From: Ancylobacter novellus
GTDB lineage: Bacteria > Pseudomonadota > Alphaproteobacteria > Rhizobiales > Xanthobacteraceae
NCBI GenBank assembly: GCA_003241485.1
Contig: QFQD01000017.1
Coordinates: 62,001-126,000, forward strand
Length of the DNA stretch: 64,000 bases
Reading direction: 5' to 3'
Position numbers and translations under genes: made by a program. Position 1 is the first letter of the stretch, and each line of letters starts with the position of its first letter. Positions 24,969 to 32,983 of the stretch are shown one piece after another. The notes under the pieces are model-generated. The model had not been told where the DNA came from, ran no database searches, and was given only the letters and a program-made list of their open reading frames with translations.

Positions 24969-25841
24969 TTGCCCCGCGGTCTTGATCATGTCGTCCATGT
25001 CGTCCGGGATCTCGAAGCGGCAGGAGAGCTGTACGACATGCTCGGCTTCACCGTGGGCGCGCGGAACCGGCATCCCTGGGGCACGCATAACCGGCTGGTG
25101 CAAACGCCCGGTTTCTTCATCGAGCTGCTGGAGGTTGTCGAGGTTGAGGCGATTCCTCCGCATGGCGAGGGCACGTTCTCGTTCGGCGCCTTCAATCGCG
25201 ACTTCCTCGCCGAGGTCGGGCAGGGGCTGTCCATGCTGGTGCTGGAAGGCCATGACGACCCGGCGATCGACAAGGCCGAGTTCGACGCGGCAGGGTTCGG
25301 TGGTTTCGAGCTGTTCGACTTCTCCCGCCACGGCAAACGCCCGAGCGGCGAGGAAGTGGAGGTCGCCTTCACCCTGGCCTTCGCCCGCGACCCCGCTTCA
25401 CCGCATACCGGCTTCTTTACCTGCCTGCAGCGCCGGCCGGAGAATTTCTGGGCGCCGGACCTTCAGCGCCATATGAACGGCACGGAAGGCATTGCGGGCG
25501 TCGTGCTCTCCGCCGAAGAGCCGGAGGCGCATATGGAATTTCTCCGGACCTTCGTCGAGGCCGATTTTCGCCGCGCGGTGGAGGGGTGGTACATCGCCAA
25601 GACGCCGCGTGGCGACATTGATCTCATGAGCCGCACCCTCTTCACCGAGCGATTCGGCGTTCCCGCGCCCGCCGAGCCCGGCCTGCGCCTCGCCGCTCAG
25701 CGCTTCGCCGTCTCGGACATCGATCGCACCCGCAAGCGGCTCTCCTCCTCGCGCATGGCGGCGGAGGAGATCGAGGGCATCATCGTGGTCGGGCCGAAAG
25801 CCGCTCTCGGGGCAACGCTGGTGTTCCAGCCCGCCGAGTAA
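24969..25841 (+). CDS. VOC-family protein with glyoxalase-like domain
   Basis: 290 residues from TTG 24969, which has a strong GAAGGAAGAAG in front. The N-terminus LDHVVHVVRDLEAAGELYDM is the typical first beta-alpha unit of a vicinal-oxygen-chelate (glyoxalase/dioxygenase) fold, with His7 as a likely metal ligand. It fits the Glyoxalase_3-like group, in which a second half-domain (around 160-285) completes the barrel. The substrate cannot be told from sequence. It stands alone between pyrG and the glucan synthase and ends before a bidirectional terminator. Confidence 0.8.
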   Translation: MPRGLDHVVHVVRDLEAAGELYDMLGFTVGARNRHPWGTHNRLVQTPGFFIELLEVVEVEAIPPHGEGTFSFGAFNRDFLAEVGQGLSMLVLEGHDDPAIDKAEFDAAGFGGFELFDFSRHGKRPSGEEVEVAFTLAFARDPASPHTGFFTCLQRRPENFWAPDLQRHMNGTEGIAGVVLSAEEPEAHMEFLRTFVEADFRRAVEGWYIAKTPRGDIDLMSRTLFTERFGVPAPAEPGLRLAAQRFAVSDIDRTRKRLSSSRMAAEEIEGIIVVGPKAALGATLVFQPAE

Positions 25842-25867
25842 TTCCGCCCGAACCTTCTGGAAAAAGC

Positions 25868-25895
25868 AAAGGCCCGGAATCGCTTCCGGGCCTTT
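25868..25895. terminator. Bidirectional terminator between the VOC gene and the glucan synthase
   Basis: AAAGGCCCGGAA (25868-25879) and TTCCGGGCCTTT (25884-25895) make a perfect 12-bp stem with loop TCGC. On the plus strand it is followed by GTTCGTTTGG; on the minus strand the sequence after it is GCTTTTTCC. It lies between convergent genes ending at 25841 (+) and 25922 (-). Confidence 0.85.
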
Positions 25896-25921
25896 GTTCG
25901 TTTGGAGCGTGAGGCCCGCTG

Positions 25922-28573
25922 CTAGGAGCGGACCTTCTCGGTGATCGCCTCCGGCGCCACAGTGCCGCGGCCGGGCAGCAGCGCGAGAGCACGGCTGCGC
26001 AGGGCGCTCCAGGTAGCGAAGGCATTCAGCGTGGAGCCTTCCAGCCAGCCGATGACGGCCGCGGCCAGGAAGGGCAGGCTCTGTACCGCCAGGGCGAAGG
26101 CGAACAGGTCGATCTCCACCACGGCGTGCCAGTTGGTCATGCGGAGCGCGACAGCCGAGAGCAGCAGGCCGCCGCCGATCACGGCTTCGGGCAGGGCCGG
26201 GAAGGCGCGGGCGGCGTCCGCCAGCCAGTTGCCCTTCGCCGTGCGGGCAAAGCCCAGGTCCTTGTAGCGGAAGCTGTCATAGACCGCCTTCGCCACGGTG
26301 AACTGCACCGCCATGGCGGCGATGGCCGCACCGATCATGCGCACCGGTGTTGTCGCCACCCGCAGCCGATAGAGCGCGGTGAAGTGCAGGAGGTAGATGG
26401 CGAAGCAGAACACGATCGGGACCGTGAGGATGCGCGCCGGCACCGCAATGCCGAGGCCCAGCACGAAGGGCACCCAGAGCAGCGACAGGATGGCCGCCAG
26501 CGCACCGACGCTCTCCGAGCCGAGCCAGGACACCCATCCGATGGTGAACTCGCGGCGCTGCGACGCGGTGAGGCGGGTGCCGCCATTCGGCAGCATGCGA
26601 CGCCAGTGCTTCTTGATGATCTGCATGCCGCCATAGGCCCAGCGGTGACGCTGCTTCTTGAAGGATGCAAAGTCGTCCGGCAGCAGGCCCCAGCCATAGC
26701 GGGTGTTGGTGTAGTGGCTCTTCCAGCCGCGCTCGACGATGGTGAGGCCGAGATCGGTGTCCTCGCAGATCGTGTCGCTCGACCAGTCGCCGGCCTCGAC
26801 CATGGCGGCGCGGCGAATGAGGCACATGGTGCCGTGCACGACGATGGCGTCGTGTTCGTTGCGCTGGACCATGCCGATGTCAAAGAAGCCGGCATATTCG
26901 GTGTTCATCGCCTCATGCATGAGGCTCTTGCCTGCGTCGCGGTGGTCCTGCGGCGCCTGCACGATGCCGACGGTCGGATCCTCGAAGGTCGGCACGAGGT
27001 CGCGCAGCCAGTTCGGGTCGACCACATAGTCCGCGTCCATCACGCCGATGATCTCGGCATCCGGGGCGGTCTGCAGCATGGCCATGCGCAGGGCGCCAGC
27101 CTTGAAGCCCGCCACCTTGGGCAGGTTGATGAACTTGAAGCGGTCACCAAGCTCGCGGCAATAGGCCTCGATCGGCTCCCAATAGGCCGGGTCCGGCGTG
27201 TTGTTGATGATGACCAGGCACTCGAAGTTCGGCCAGTTCAGCCGGGCGACGCTGTCGAGCGTCTGCTTCAGCATATCCGGCGGCTCCTTGTAGGCCGGGA
27301 TGTGCAGCGAGACCTTGGGCGTGCGGGTCGGCAGCGACGCGGCCGGGGCGGCGCTCAGCAGGCGCTTGGGCGTGCGGCCGAAGGCGATGGTCGCAAGTTC
27401 TTCCACGCGATACAGCATCACGACGACGAGCGGCACGAGCAGCACGATGCTGGCGACGAAGGTCACCTTGTTACCGCCAACGACATAGTGCGTCAGCCAG
27501 TAGTCGGTGACGGTGGCGATCCACGCGCCGACGAGGCTGGCGGCGCCCATCATGACGGCAGCCTGGGTGAAGGTCAGGCGGCCCATGCGGAACACGGGAA
27601 TGGAGAAGGCGATGCCGAGCAGCAGCGCGATCGCCGCCGTCGCCGTGTAGGTCGCGGGCATCAGCGTGCCGGTAAGCGGGAACTTCAGCTCGCGATTGGC
27701 GTCGAGCATGCCCCAGTACTGGCCGACGCTGCCCTCGAAGCTCTTCCACGGCGCGTCGAACGCTTCGATGAGATTGTACTCGATGCCCAGCGCGTCCGCG
27801 CGGGAGGCAAAGGTACGGATGATCTTGGCCTGCTCCAGCTCGCCGGGAACCGCGCCGTCGCGGTTATAGCCGGCGCTGGGCCAGCCGAATTCGGCGATGA
27901 CGATGCGCTTGCCGGGATAGGCGGCGCGCAGGCGCTCATAAATGCCAATGGAGCGATCGACGACCTGATCGGCCGGAACGCCTTCCCAATAGGGCAGGAT
28001 GTGGGCGGCGATATAGTCCACCGCGGATACGAGTTCGGGATGATCCAGCCATACGTCCCACGTCTCGCCGGTGGTTACCGGGACGTTGGTCTGGCTCTTG
28101 ACCTTGCGGATGATCTCGATGAGCTCGTCCGGCGTCTTTTCGGCGCGAAGGATCGACTCGTTGCCGACCACGATGCCGACGACGTTCGAGTTCTTGCGGG
28201 CGGCGTCGAGGGCGTTGGCGATCTCGCGCTCGTTGCGCTTCTCGTCCTTGTCGATCCACGCGCCGACGGTCGCCTTCAGGCCGTCCTCGGCGGCAAGCCG
28301 GGGGACGAGCTCCAGCCCGCCGGTCGAGGCATAGGTGCGCACGCCCTTGGTGTAGGGCGCGACGGCATCGATGTCCGAACGGATCTGCGCCTCGGTCGTT
28401 GCCTGCCCCTTATCGGGGTTCGCATCGCGACCGTAGGGTGCGAACGACATGCTCTGGAATCGATCCGTGACCGAGGGAGCAGAGACCTGCTCGCGCATGG
28501 CGAACCAAGCAAAAGCATGCACGGACGTGACGACCGCCAGGGCGGCGGCTGCGACACGAACAGCGGGGCGCAT
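25922..28573 (-). CDS. Membrane beta-glucan synthase, GH17-like domain plus GT2 (NdvB-like)
   Basis: 883 residues. The N-terminal hydrophobic segment (about 5-27) is followed by a periplasmic GH17-like domain (about 40-300) with both catalytic glutamates present: Glu139 in VVGNESILR and Glu228 in IAEFGWPSAG. After further membrane helices comes a GT2 domain (from about 440) with DAD near 513 and the processive-synthase motif QRHRW near 642, then C-terminal membrane helices. This architecture resembles NdvB of Bradyrhizobium, which makes cyclic beta-1,3/1,6-glucans. ATG 28573 is chosen because the protein then starts with a signal-anchor; an in-frame ATG at 28621 adds 16 residues. Minus-strand TATATA at 28615-28610 may be its -10. 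Confidence 0.85.
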   Translation of the reverse strand: MRPAVRVAAAALAVVTSVHAFAWFAMREQVSAPSVTDRFQSMSFAPYGRDANPDKGQATTEAQIRSDIDAVAPYTKGVRTYASTGGLELVPRLAAEDGLKATVGAWIDKDEKRNEREIANALDAARKNSNVVGIVVGNESILRAEKTPDELIEIIRKVKSQTNVPVTTGETWDVWLDHPELVSAVDYIAAHILPYWEGVPADQVVDRSIGIYERLRAAYPGKRIVIAEFGWPSAGYNRDGAVPGELEQAKIIRTFASRADALGIEYNLIEAFDAPWKSFEGSVGQYWGMLDANRELKFPLTGTLMPATYTATAAIALLLGIAFSIPVFRMGRLTFTQAAVMMGAASLVGAWIATVTDYWLTHYVVGGNKVTFVASIVLLVPLVVVMLYRVEELATIAFGRTPKRLLSAAPAASLPTRTPKVSLHIPAYKEPPDMLKQTLDSVARLNWPNFECLVIINNTPDPAYWEPIEAYCRELGDRFKFINLPKVAGFKAGALRMAMLQTAPDAEIIGVMDADYVVDPNWLRDLVPTFEDPTVGIVQAPQDHRDAGKSLMHEAMNTEYAGFFDIGMVQRNEHDAIVVHGTMCLIRRAAMVEAGDWSSDTICEDTDLGLTIVERGWKSHYTNTRYGWGLLPDDFASFKKQRHRWAYGGMQIIKKHWRRMLPNGGTRLTASQRREFTIGWVSWLGSESVGALAAILSLLWVPFVLGLGIAVPARILTVPIVFCFAIYLLHFTALYRLRVATTPVRMIGAAIAAMAVQFTVAKAVYDSFRYKDLGFARTAKGNWLADAARAFPALPEAVIGGGLLLSAVALRMTNWHAVVEIDLFAFALAVQSLPFLAAAVIGWLEGSTLNAFATWSALRSRALALLPGRGTVAPEAITEKVRS

Positions 28574-28793
28574 GTGACAAACCCACGAGATGGAGTGAGA
28601 TACGGGCGATATATAGTCCAAATTTAACGCGGTTGCAGCACATTCGTCGTGGCAGCGCGGGATAAATGATTCGGCTCCCGCCCATGCCTCGCTTGCCTCT
28701 GCAACGCGGCGATTTGGATATTTGTTCCGCTATGTGGCAAGGCCATGTCGCAGTGCGGTCATGGCCGTGAAATCATTGCCCTGCAACGGCCAC

Positions 28794-28817
28794 GCGGATG
28801 AACGCGCGTTCATCCGC
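28794..28817. repeat. Perfect 24-bp palindrome after the small secreted-protein gene
   Basis: Arms GCGGATGAAC (28794-28803) and GTTCATCCGC (28808-28817) flank GCGC, which is itself self-complementary. It lies nine bases past the stop of the minus-strand gene at 28827. No U-tract follows on that strand; on the plus strand GCCGCGTTTTC follows. It is probably a transcript-end hairpin or a DNA-binding site. The rest of the 28574-28793 gap holds only the presumed promoter of the glucan synthase gene near its distal end. Confidence 0.55.
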
Positions 28818-28826
28818 GCCGCGTTT

Positions 28827-29297
28827 TCATTGCGCTGCGGGAGCCGCAGCCGGGGGCTGCGCCGCGTCCGGGTTCACCCAGCAGGCGTGCACGCGCTCGG
28901 AGAGGCGCTCGGGTGACTTGGAGTCTATGTTGCCCTGCCGCACGAGGCAGCGGAATGCGATCTTCAGATGCTCGGTCGGGCAGCCGAAACGCTCATAGAG
29001 TTCCATGTGCCGGCGCGCCGTGTCGATGTCGTCGCGCCACAGCAGCATGGTGATGCGCCGGCCGCTCCACACGCATTCGGGCAGGCCCGCATTGCCCGGC
29101 AGCTTCGCCGCCTCGGCATATTCCTCCACCGAGCGACGCTGGGCCTCTTCCTTGGCCTGCTCCTCCGGTGACTTCTGCTGCTCGGGCTGTTTCTGCTCCG
29201 GCGCGCTGTTCTGGGCATGGGCGAAGCCGATGGGCGCCGCCGCAAGGAGGAGGCCGCCGACAATGAGGGCGGATATCGTACGTACTGAGCTCAACAT
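28827..29297 (-). CDS. Small secreted four-cysteine protein of the glucan locus
   Basis: 156 residues. A signal peptide is clear: MLSSVRTISALIVGGLLLAA with a likely cut after AHA at about 27-29. A Gln/Glu/Lys-rich linker follows, then a compact domain with four cysteines (PECVW, FGCPTE, FRCLVRQ, HACWVN), suggesting two disulfides in the periplasm, and a Pro/Ala-rich tail. Similar small proteins accompany the ndvB and ndvC genes of Bradyrhizobium, where a third gene (ndvD) is needed for glucan synthesis. Equating this gene with ndvD is inference from position. ATG 29297 gives the signal peptide; an in-frame start at 29318 is possible. The 218-bp gap to the next gene has small stems (for example CCGGGC/GCCCGG at 29476-29490). 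Confidence 0.7.
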   Translation of the reverse strand: MLSSVRTISALIVGGLLLAAAPIGFAHAQNSAPEQKQPEQQKSPEEQAKEEAQRRSVEEYAEAAKLPGNAGLPECVWSGRRITMLLWRDDIDTARRHMELYERFGCPTEHLKIAFRCLVRQGNIDSKSPERLSERVHACWVNPDAAQPPAAAPAAQ

Positions 29298-29515
29298 GGT
29301 GGGAAAGGTCACACGCAAAAGAGGAACACCCGTCGGAAGACATTAGGTGAAGCTGCTGATTTTGTCAGCATGACGACAGGAGCGTCATCGCGCTTCGTCA
29401 CGGTTAACGGCGCCGCAATCAGCCCGCTTCCCCCTCCGCCTTGCCAAGGCTACAAAGCGGACCTAAGGGCTGCCGCCGGGCTCGGCCCGGTCCGTATCTT
29501 CCGGAGATTTTCCGC

Positions 29516-31030
29516 ATGCGACTTCCCCTTGCGCTCGCCGCCATCGTCGGTGTGGCGATCGTCGCCATCTGGGCGTGGCTCGGCCATCCGGTGCAGGCGC
29601 CGTCCTCCCCGCTTGCGGCGGGCGAGAAGCTGCCCTGCGTCTCCTACGCGCCGTTCCGGCCCGGGCAGTCGCCCTTCATGGAAGGGTTGGTCATTCCTGC
29701 CGAGCAGATCGACGACGATTTCGCGCGGCTGGCCAAGATCACCCATTGCGTGCGCACCTATTCCACCGAGATGGGCCTGCATGTGGTGCCGGAACTCGCC
29801 CGCAAGCATGGCCTCACAGTGCTTCAGGGCATCTGGATCGGTCGCAACCGCGACAATAACCGCATCGAGATCGACGCGGCGGTGAAGGCGGCGCAGGAAA
29901 ATCCGGACGTCATCAAGGCGGTCATCGTCGGCAACGAGGTGCTGCTGCGCGGCGAGCAGTCGGCGGTGGATCTGGCCGCGCTGATCAAGGATGTGCGCGC
30001 CAAGGTGCCGCCGCAGGTGCAGGTCACCTATGCCGATGTGTGGGAGTTCTGGGAGCGCAACCGCGACCTTGCCAGCTCGGTCGATTTCGTCACCGTCCAT
30101 ATCCTGCCGTTCTGGGAGGACCTGCCTGTTCCGGCGGAGGATTCCATCGCCCATCTCGGCGAGATTCGCGAGCATGTGGGTCAGGTCTTCGCCGGCAAGG
30201 ACATATTGATCGGCGAAACCGGCTGGCCGAGCGAGGGGCGCATGCGCGAAGGGGCGCTGCCGTCTCCGTCCAACCAGGCGCGGGTGATCCAGGAATTGCT
30301 GGCGCTCGCCAAGGCGAAGAACTACCGGCTCAACGTGATCGAGGCGTTTGACCAGCCGTGGAAGCGCGCCTCCGAGGGCACGGTCGGCGGCCACTGGGGC
30401 TTCCTTGACGCCTATACGCGCGATTTCAAGTTTGCCTGGGGCGAGCCGGTCTCCGACCACCCGCACTGGCTGCTGCAGGCGCTGGGCGGCGTCATCTTCG
30501 CCGGCGCGATCTTCGGTGCGGGGGTACTCGGCCGGCGTCGCGCCGGGGCCGCGGCGCTGGAAACGCGCCAGTGGGCGGCGATCGCCGGCATCGCGTTCTT
30601 CAGCGGGCTGCTCTATGGGCGGCTTGTCACCACCGTGTCGATCGAGAGCCTCGGCATTGGCGGCTGGGGCTGGCAGACAGGCTCCACGGGATTGGAGAAG
30701 CTGGTCGCCTTCCTTCTGGCGGCTTCCGTCGTGCTGGCGGTGCAGATCGCCTTCGGGCTGGTCTTCGACCCGCGCTATAAGGACTTCCAGTTCGCCGGGC
30801 TGACGCCGATCATCGCCGCCTTTGCCTTCTATGCGCTGGTGGCGCCGGCGCAACGCGCCAGTGAGGGCCGACAGGCGGAACTGCTCGCCGCCGCCATCTT
30901 CCTGGGCTGCGGCCTCTACATTCCGATCAACGAGACCTTCGCCAACTGGCAGGGGCTGTGGACGGGAGGCTTGCTCCTCGTCCTCTCCCTCACGCTCTGG
31001 CGCCTCGCCACGGCCGGGCGAACGAGATGA
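29516..31030 (+). CDS. Membrane GH17-like beta-1,3-glucan-modifying protein (NdvC-like)
   Basis: 504 residues: signal-anchor about 5-22, then a GH17-like domain about 38-310 with Glu141 in IVGNEVLLR and Glu234 in IGETGWPSEG, both catalytic positions intact. Several membrane helices from about 322 to the C-terminus follow. There is no glycosyltransferase domain. It resembles NdvC of Bradyrhizobium, thought to form the beta-1,6 links or close the ring. The GH17 domain is clearly homologous to that of the divergent synthase (HILPFWE versus HILPYWE, EAFDQPWK versus EAFDAPWK), so the pair probably arose by duplication. ATG 29516 has GGAG ten bases upstream. Its 3' end overlaps the next, opposite gene by 41 bases. 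Confidence 0.82.
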   Translation: MRLPLALAAIVGVAIVAIWAWLGHPVQAPSSPLAAGEKLPCVSYAPFRPGQSPFMEGLVIPAEQIDDDFARLAKITHCVRTYSTEMGLHVVPELARKHGLTVLQGIWIGRNRDNNRIEIDAAVKAAQENPDVIKAVIVGNEVLLRGEQSAVDLAALIKDVRAKVPPQVQVTYADVWEFWERNRDLASSVDFVTVHILPFWEDLPVPAEDSIAHLGEIREHVGQVFAGKDILIGETGWPSEGRMREGALPSPSNQARVIQELLALAKAKNYRLNVIEAFDQPWKRASEGTVGGHWGFLDAYTRDFKFAWGEPVSDHPHWLLQALGGVIFAGAIFGAGVLGRRRAGAAALETRQWAAIAGIAFFSGLLYGRLVTTVSIESLGIGGWGWQTGSTGLEKLVAFLLAASVVLAVQIAFGLVFDPRYKDFQFAGLTPIIAAFAFYALVAPAQRASEGRQAELLAAAIFLGCGLYIPINETFANWQGLWTGGLLLVLSLTLWRLATAGRTR

Positions 31031-31418
31031 GCAGCAGGCCGGCAGCCAGCGCCGAGAGGTTGTTGTTGTACATGACGACGCCGATCGCCGTCGCCATGAG
31101 CGAGACGATGAACATCGGCACCGTGGGCCGGATGAACTGGATCAGCGCGGTGACGATCGCCGCTATGCCGAAGACCGAATAGCCGTAGAGGGTGATTACC
31201 AGCGCGCGCGTCTCGCAGGTCGTGGTCTCCATGCCGCGGCAGGCGAGGCCGATGGCGGACTGCTCGACCAGCGCGTAGCGCATATAGATCGCCCAGCCGA
31301 GCGCGAAGCCGCCCAGCACCAGAATGAGCTGGGTGGCGCGGGAGCCGGGCAGAAAGTTGCGATAGGCCAAGGCGCGATCCTCTCGTGGATCCTCGTTGAG
31401 GGTGCCCTTGCATCGCAT
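30990..31418 (-). CDS. Small four-helix membrane protein of unknown function
   Basis: 142 residues with about four hydrophobic segments (around 31-50, 73-96, 99-117 and 122-137) and a polar 30-residue N-terminus. The stretch between the first two contains CRGMETTTCET, with two cysteines in a periplasmic or cytosolic loop. I do not recognise the family. Codon pattern fits a real gene: hydrophobic runs are clean and the divergent glmU starts 96 bases away. Its last 41 bases lie opposite the 3' end of the NdvC-like gene, so one of the two ends may be misplaced or the transcripts overlap. Confidence 0.6.
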   Translation of the reverse strand: MRCKGTLNEDPREDRALAYRNFLPGSRATQLILVLGGFALGWAIYMRYALVEQSAIGLACRGMETTTCETRALVITLYGYSVFGIAAIVTALIQFIRPTVPMFIVSLMATAIGVVMYNNNLSALAAGLLLISFARPWRGARA

Positions 31419-31514
31419 GATGCGATGGCGCTTTCAATTCCGACCCTGATGCCGCCGCTTCCGGGGCGCCGCGCGGTGCGCTAGATACCGCCCGGAATGA
31501 GGAGACCGAACCGC

Positions 31515-32864
31515 ATGCGCAGCCTGCTCGTCATCGTTCTCGCCGCCGGGGAGGGCACCCGAATGCTCTCCACAAAGCCAAAGGTGCTCCACGCGGTCGC
31601 CGGCAAGCCGATGGTGAGCCATGTGCTCGACGCCGCTCTGGCGGCGGGGGCGGCCCGCATCGCGGTGGTCGTCGGGCCCGATCATGACGCGGTGGCCGCC
31701 GAGGTCCGGCGCGCCGCCCCCAATGCGTCGGTTTTCGTGCAGAGCGAACGTCGCGGCACGGCTCATGCGGTGCTGGCGGCACGCGAGGCGCTGGCCGAGG
31801 GTTTTGACGATGTCGTCGTCATGTATGGCGATACCCCGCTGGTCCGGCCGGAGACGGTGAGTGCCTTGCGCGGGCCGCTCAAAGAGGGTGCGGCCGTCGC
31901 CGTGCTCGGTTTCCGTCCCGACAGCCCGCTTGGCTATGGCCGGCTGGTGACGCGGAACGGTGAACTGGTCGCGATCCGCGAGGAGAAGGACGCGAGCGAC
32001 GAGGAGAAGGCGGTTCGCCTCTGCAATGCCGGGCTCATGGCCTTTGACGGGCATGCGGTGCTCGGCCTTCTCGATGCCATTGGCGACGCCAATTCCAAGA
32101 AGGAATTCTACCTCACCGACGCGGTGGAGATCGCTCGCGCCGAGGGACGTGCGGCGGGGGTGATCGAGGCGGCGACCGAGGAGGTCGCGGGGGTCAACAG
32201 CCGCGTTCAGCTTGCCGAGGCCGAAGCCATTCTGCAGGCGCGGCTGCGCCGTCGCGCGCTGGAAGGCGGCGCCACGCTGGTCGCACCTGACACGGTGTTC
32301 TTCAGCGCCGACACCCGGCTCGGCCGCGATGTGATCGTCGAGCCCAATGTGGTGTTTGGACCCGGCGTGACGGTCGAGGACGGTGCCACCATCCGCGCGT
32401 TCAGCCATGTCGAGGGTGCCCATGTCGGCAAGGGCGCCATCGTCGGGCCCTTCGCGCGGCTGCGTCCCGGCGCCGAGCTGGGGCAGGGGGTGCATGTCGG
32501 CAATTTCGTGGAGATCAAGGCGTCGGACCTCGCCCCGGGGGTCAAGGTCAACCACCTTTCCTATGTCGGCGATTCCAGCGTGGGCGCGAACACCAATATC
32601 GGCGCGGGCACCATCACCTGCAATTATGACGGCTTCCGCAAGCACCGCACCACGATCGGGGCCGACGCGTTCATCGGCACCAACACGCTGCTGATCGCTC
32701 CTGTCACGGTCGGCAACGGCGCCTACATAGGGACGGGTTCGGTCATCACCGAGAACGTGCCGGAGGATTCCCTCGCCATCGCCCGCGCCCGGCAGGTCAA
32801 CAAGCCGGGATGGGCGACACGGCTGCGCGAACGTCTCAGTGTTGGCGTTCCGCCCAAGAAGTGA
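31515..32864 (+). CDS. glmU: Bifunctional N-acetylglucosamine-1-phosphate uridyltransferase / glucosamine-1-phosphate acetyltransferase
   Basis: Catalyses the last two steps to UDP-GlcNAc. 449 residues from ATG 31515, chosen for GAGGAGA nine bases upstream (ATG 31497 is also in frame). The N-terminal pyrophosphorylase domain has VLAAGEGTRM and the metal-binding MYGDTPLV. The C-terminal left-handed beta-helix acetyltransferase has GPFARLRPGAELG, NFVEIKAS, NHLSYVGDSSVG and GAGTITCNYDG. It is followed by glmS, so the two ends of the hexosamine pathway are adjacent. Confidence 0.96.
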   Translation: MRSLLVIVLAAGEGTRMLSTKPKVLHAVAGKPMVSHVLDAALAAGAARIAVVVGPDHDAVAAEVRRAAPNASVFVQSERRGTAHAVLAAREALAEGFDDVVVMYGDTPLVRPETVSALRGPLKEGAAVAVLGFRPDSPLGYGRLVTRNGELVAIREEKDASDEEKAVRLCNAGLMAFDGHAVLGLLDAIGDANSKKEFYLTDAVEIARAEGRAAGVIEAATEEVAGVNSRVQLAEAEAILQARLRRRALEGGATLVAPDTVFFSADTRLGRDVIVEPNVVFGPGVTVEDGATIRAFSHVEGAHVGKGAIVGPFARLRPGAELGQGVHVGNFVEIKASDLAPGVKVNHLSYVGDSSVGANTNIGAGTITCNYDGFRKHRTTIGADAFIGTNTLLIAPVTVGNGAYIGTGSVITENVPEDSLAIARARQVNKPGWATRLRERLSVGVPPKK

Positions 32865-32983
32865 CGAATTCCGGGCGATACGAACAGACACCCGAATTGA
32901 TTTCGGTATCACGGTGAGACCCGGCTAAACCGGGCCGCACAGGCTGCCGCTCGTCTTGCGGCTTCACGGAGAATTGCCGGCTC

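Noticed and set aside
26126..28627. 833-codon plus-strand frame opposite the glucan synthase
   Set aside because: Shadow of the GT2/GH17 gene, with no membrane or domain pattern of its own.
32865..32983. glmS ribozyme/riboswitch in the glmU-glmS gap
   Set aside because: The gap is 119 bases with only two short stems; the conserved core and pseudoknots of the ribozyme are not recognisable, and it is known mainly from Gram-positive bacteria.
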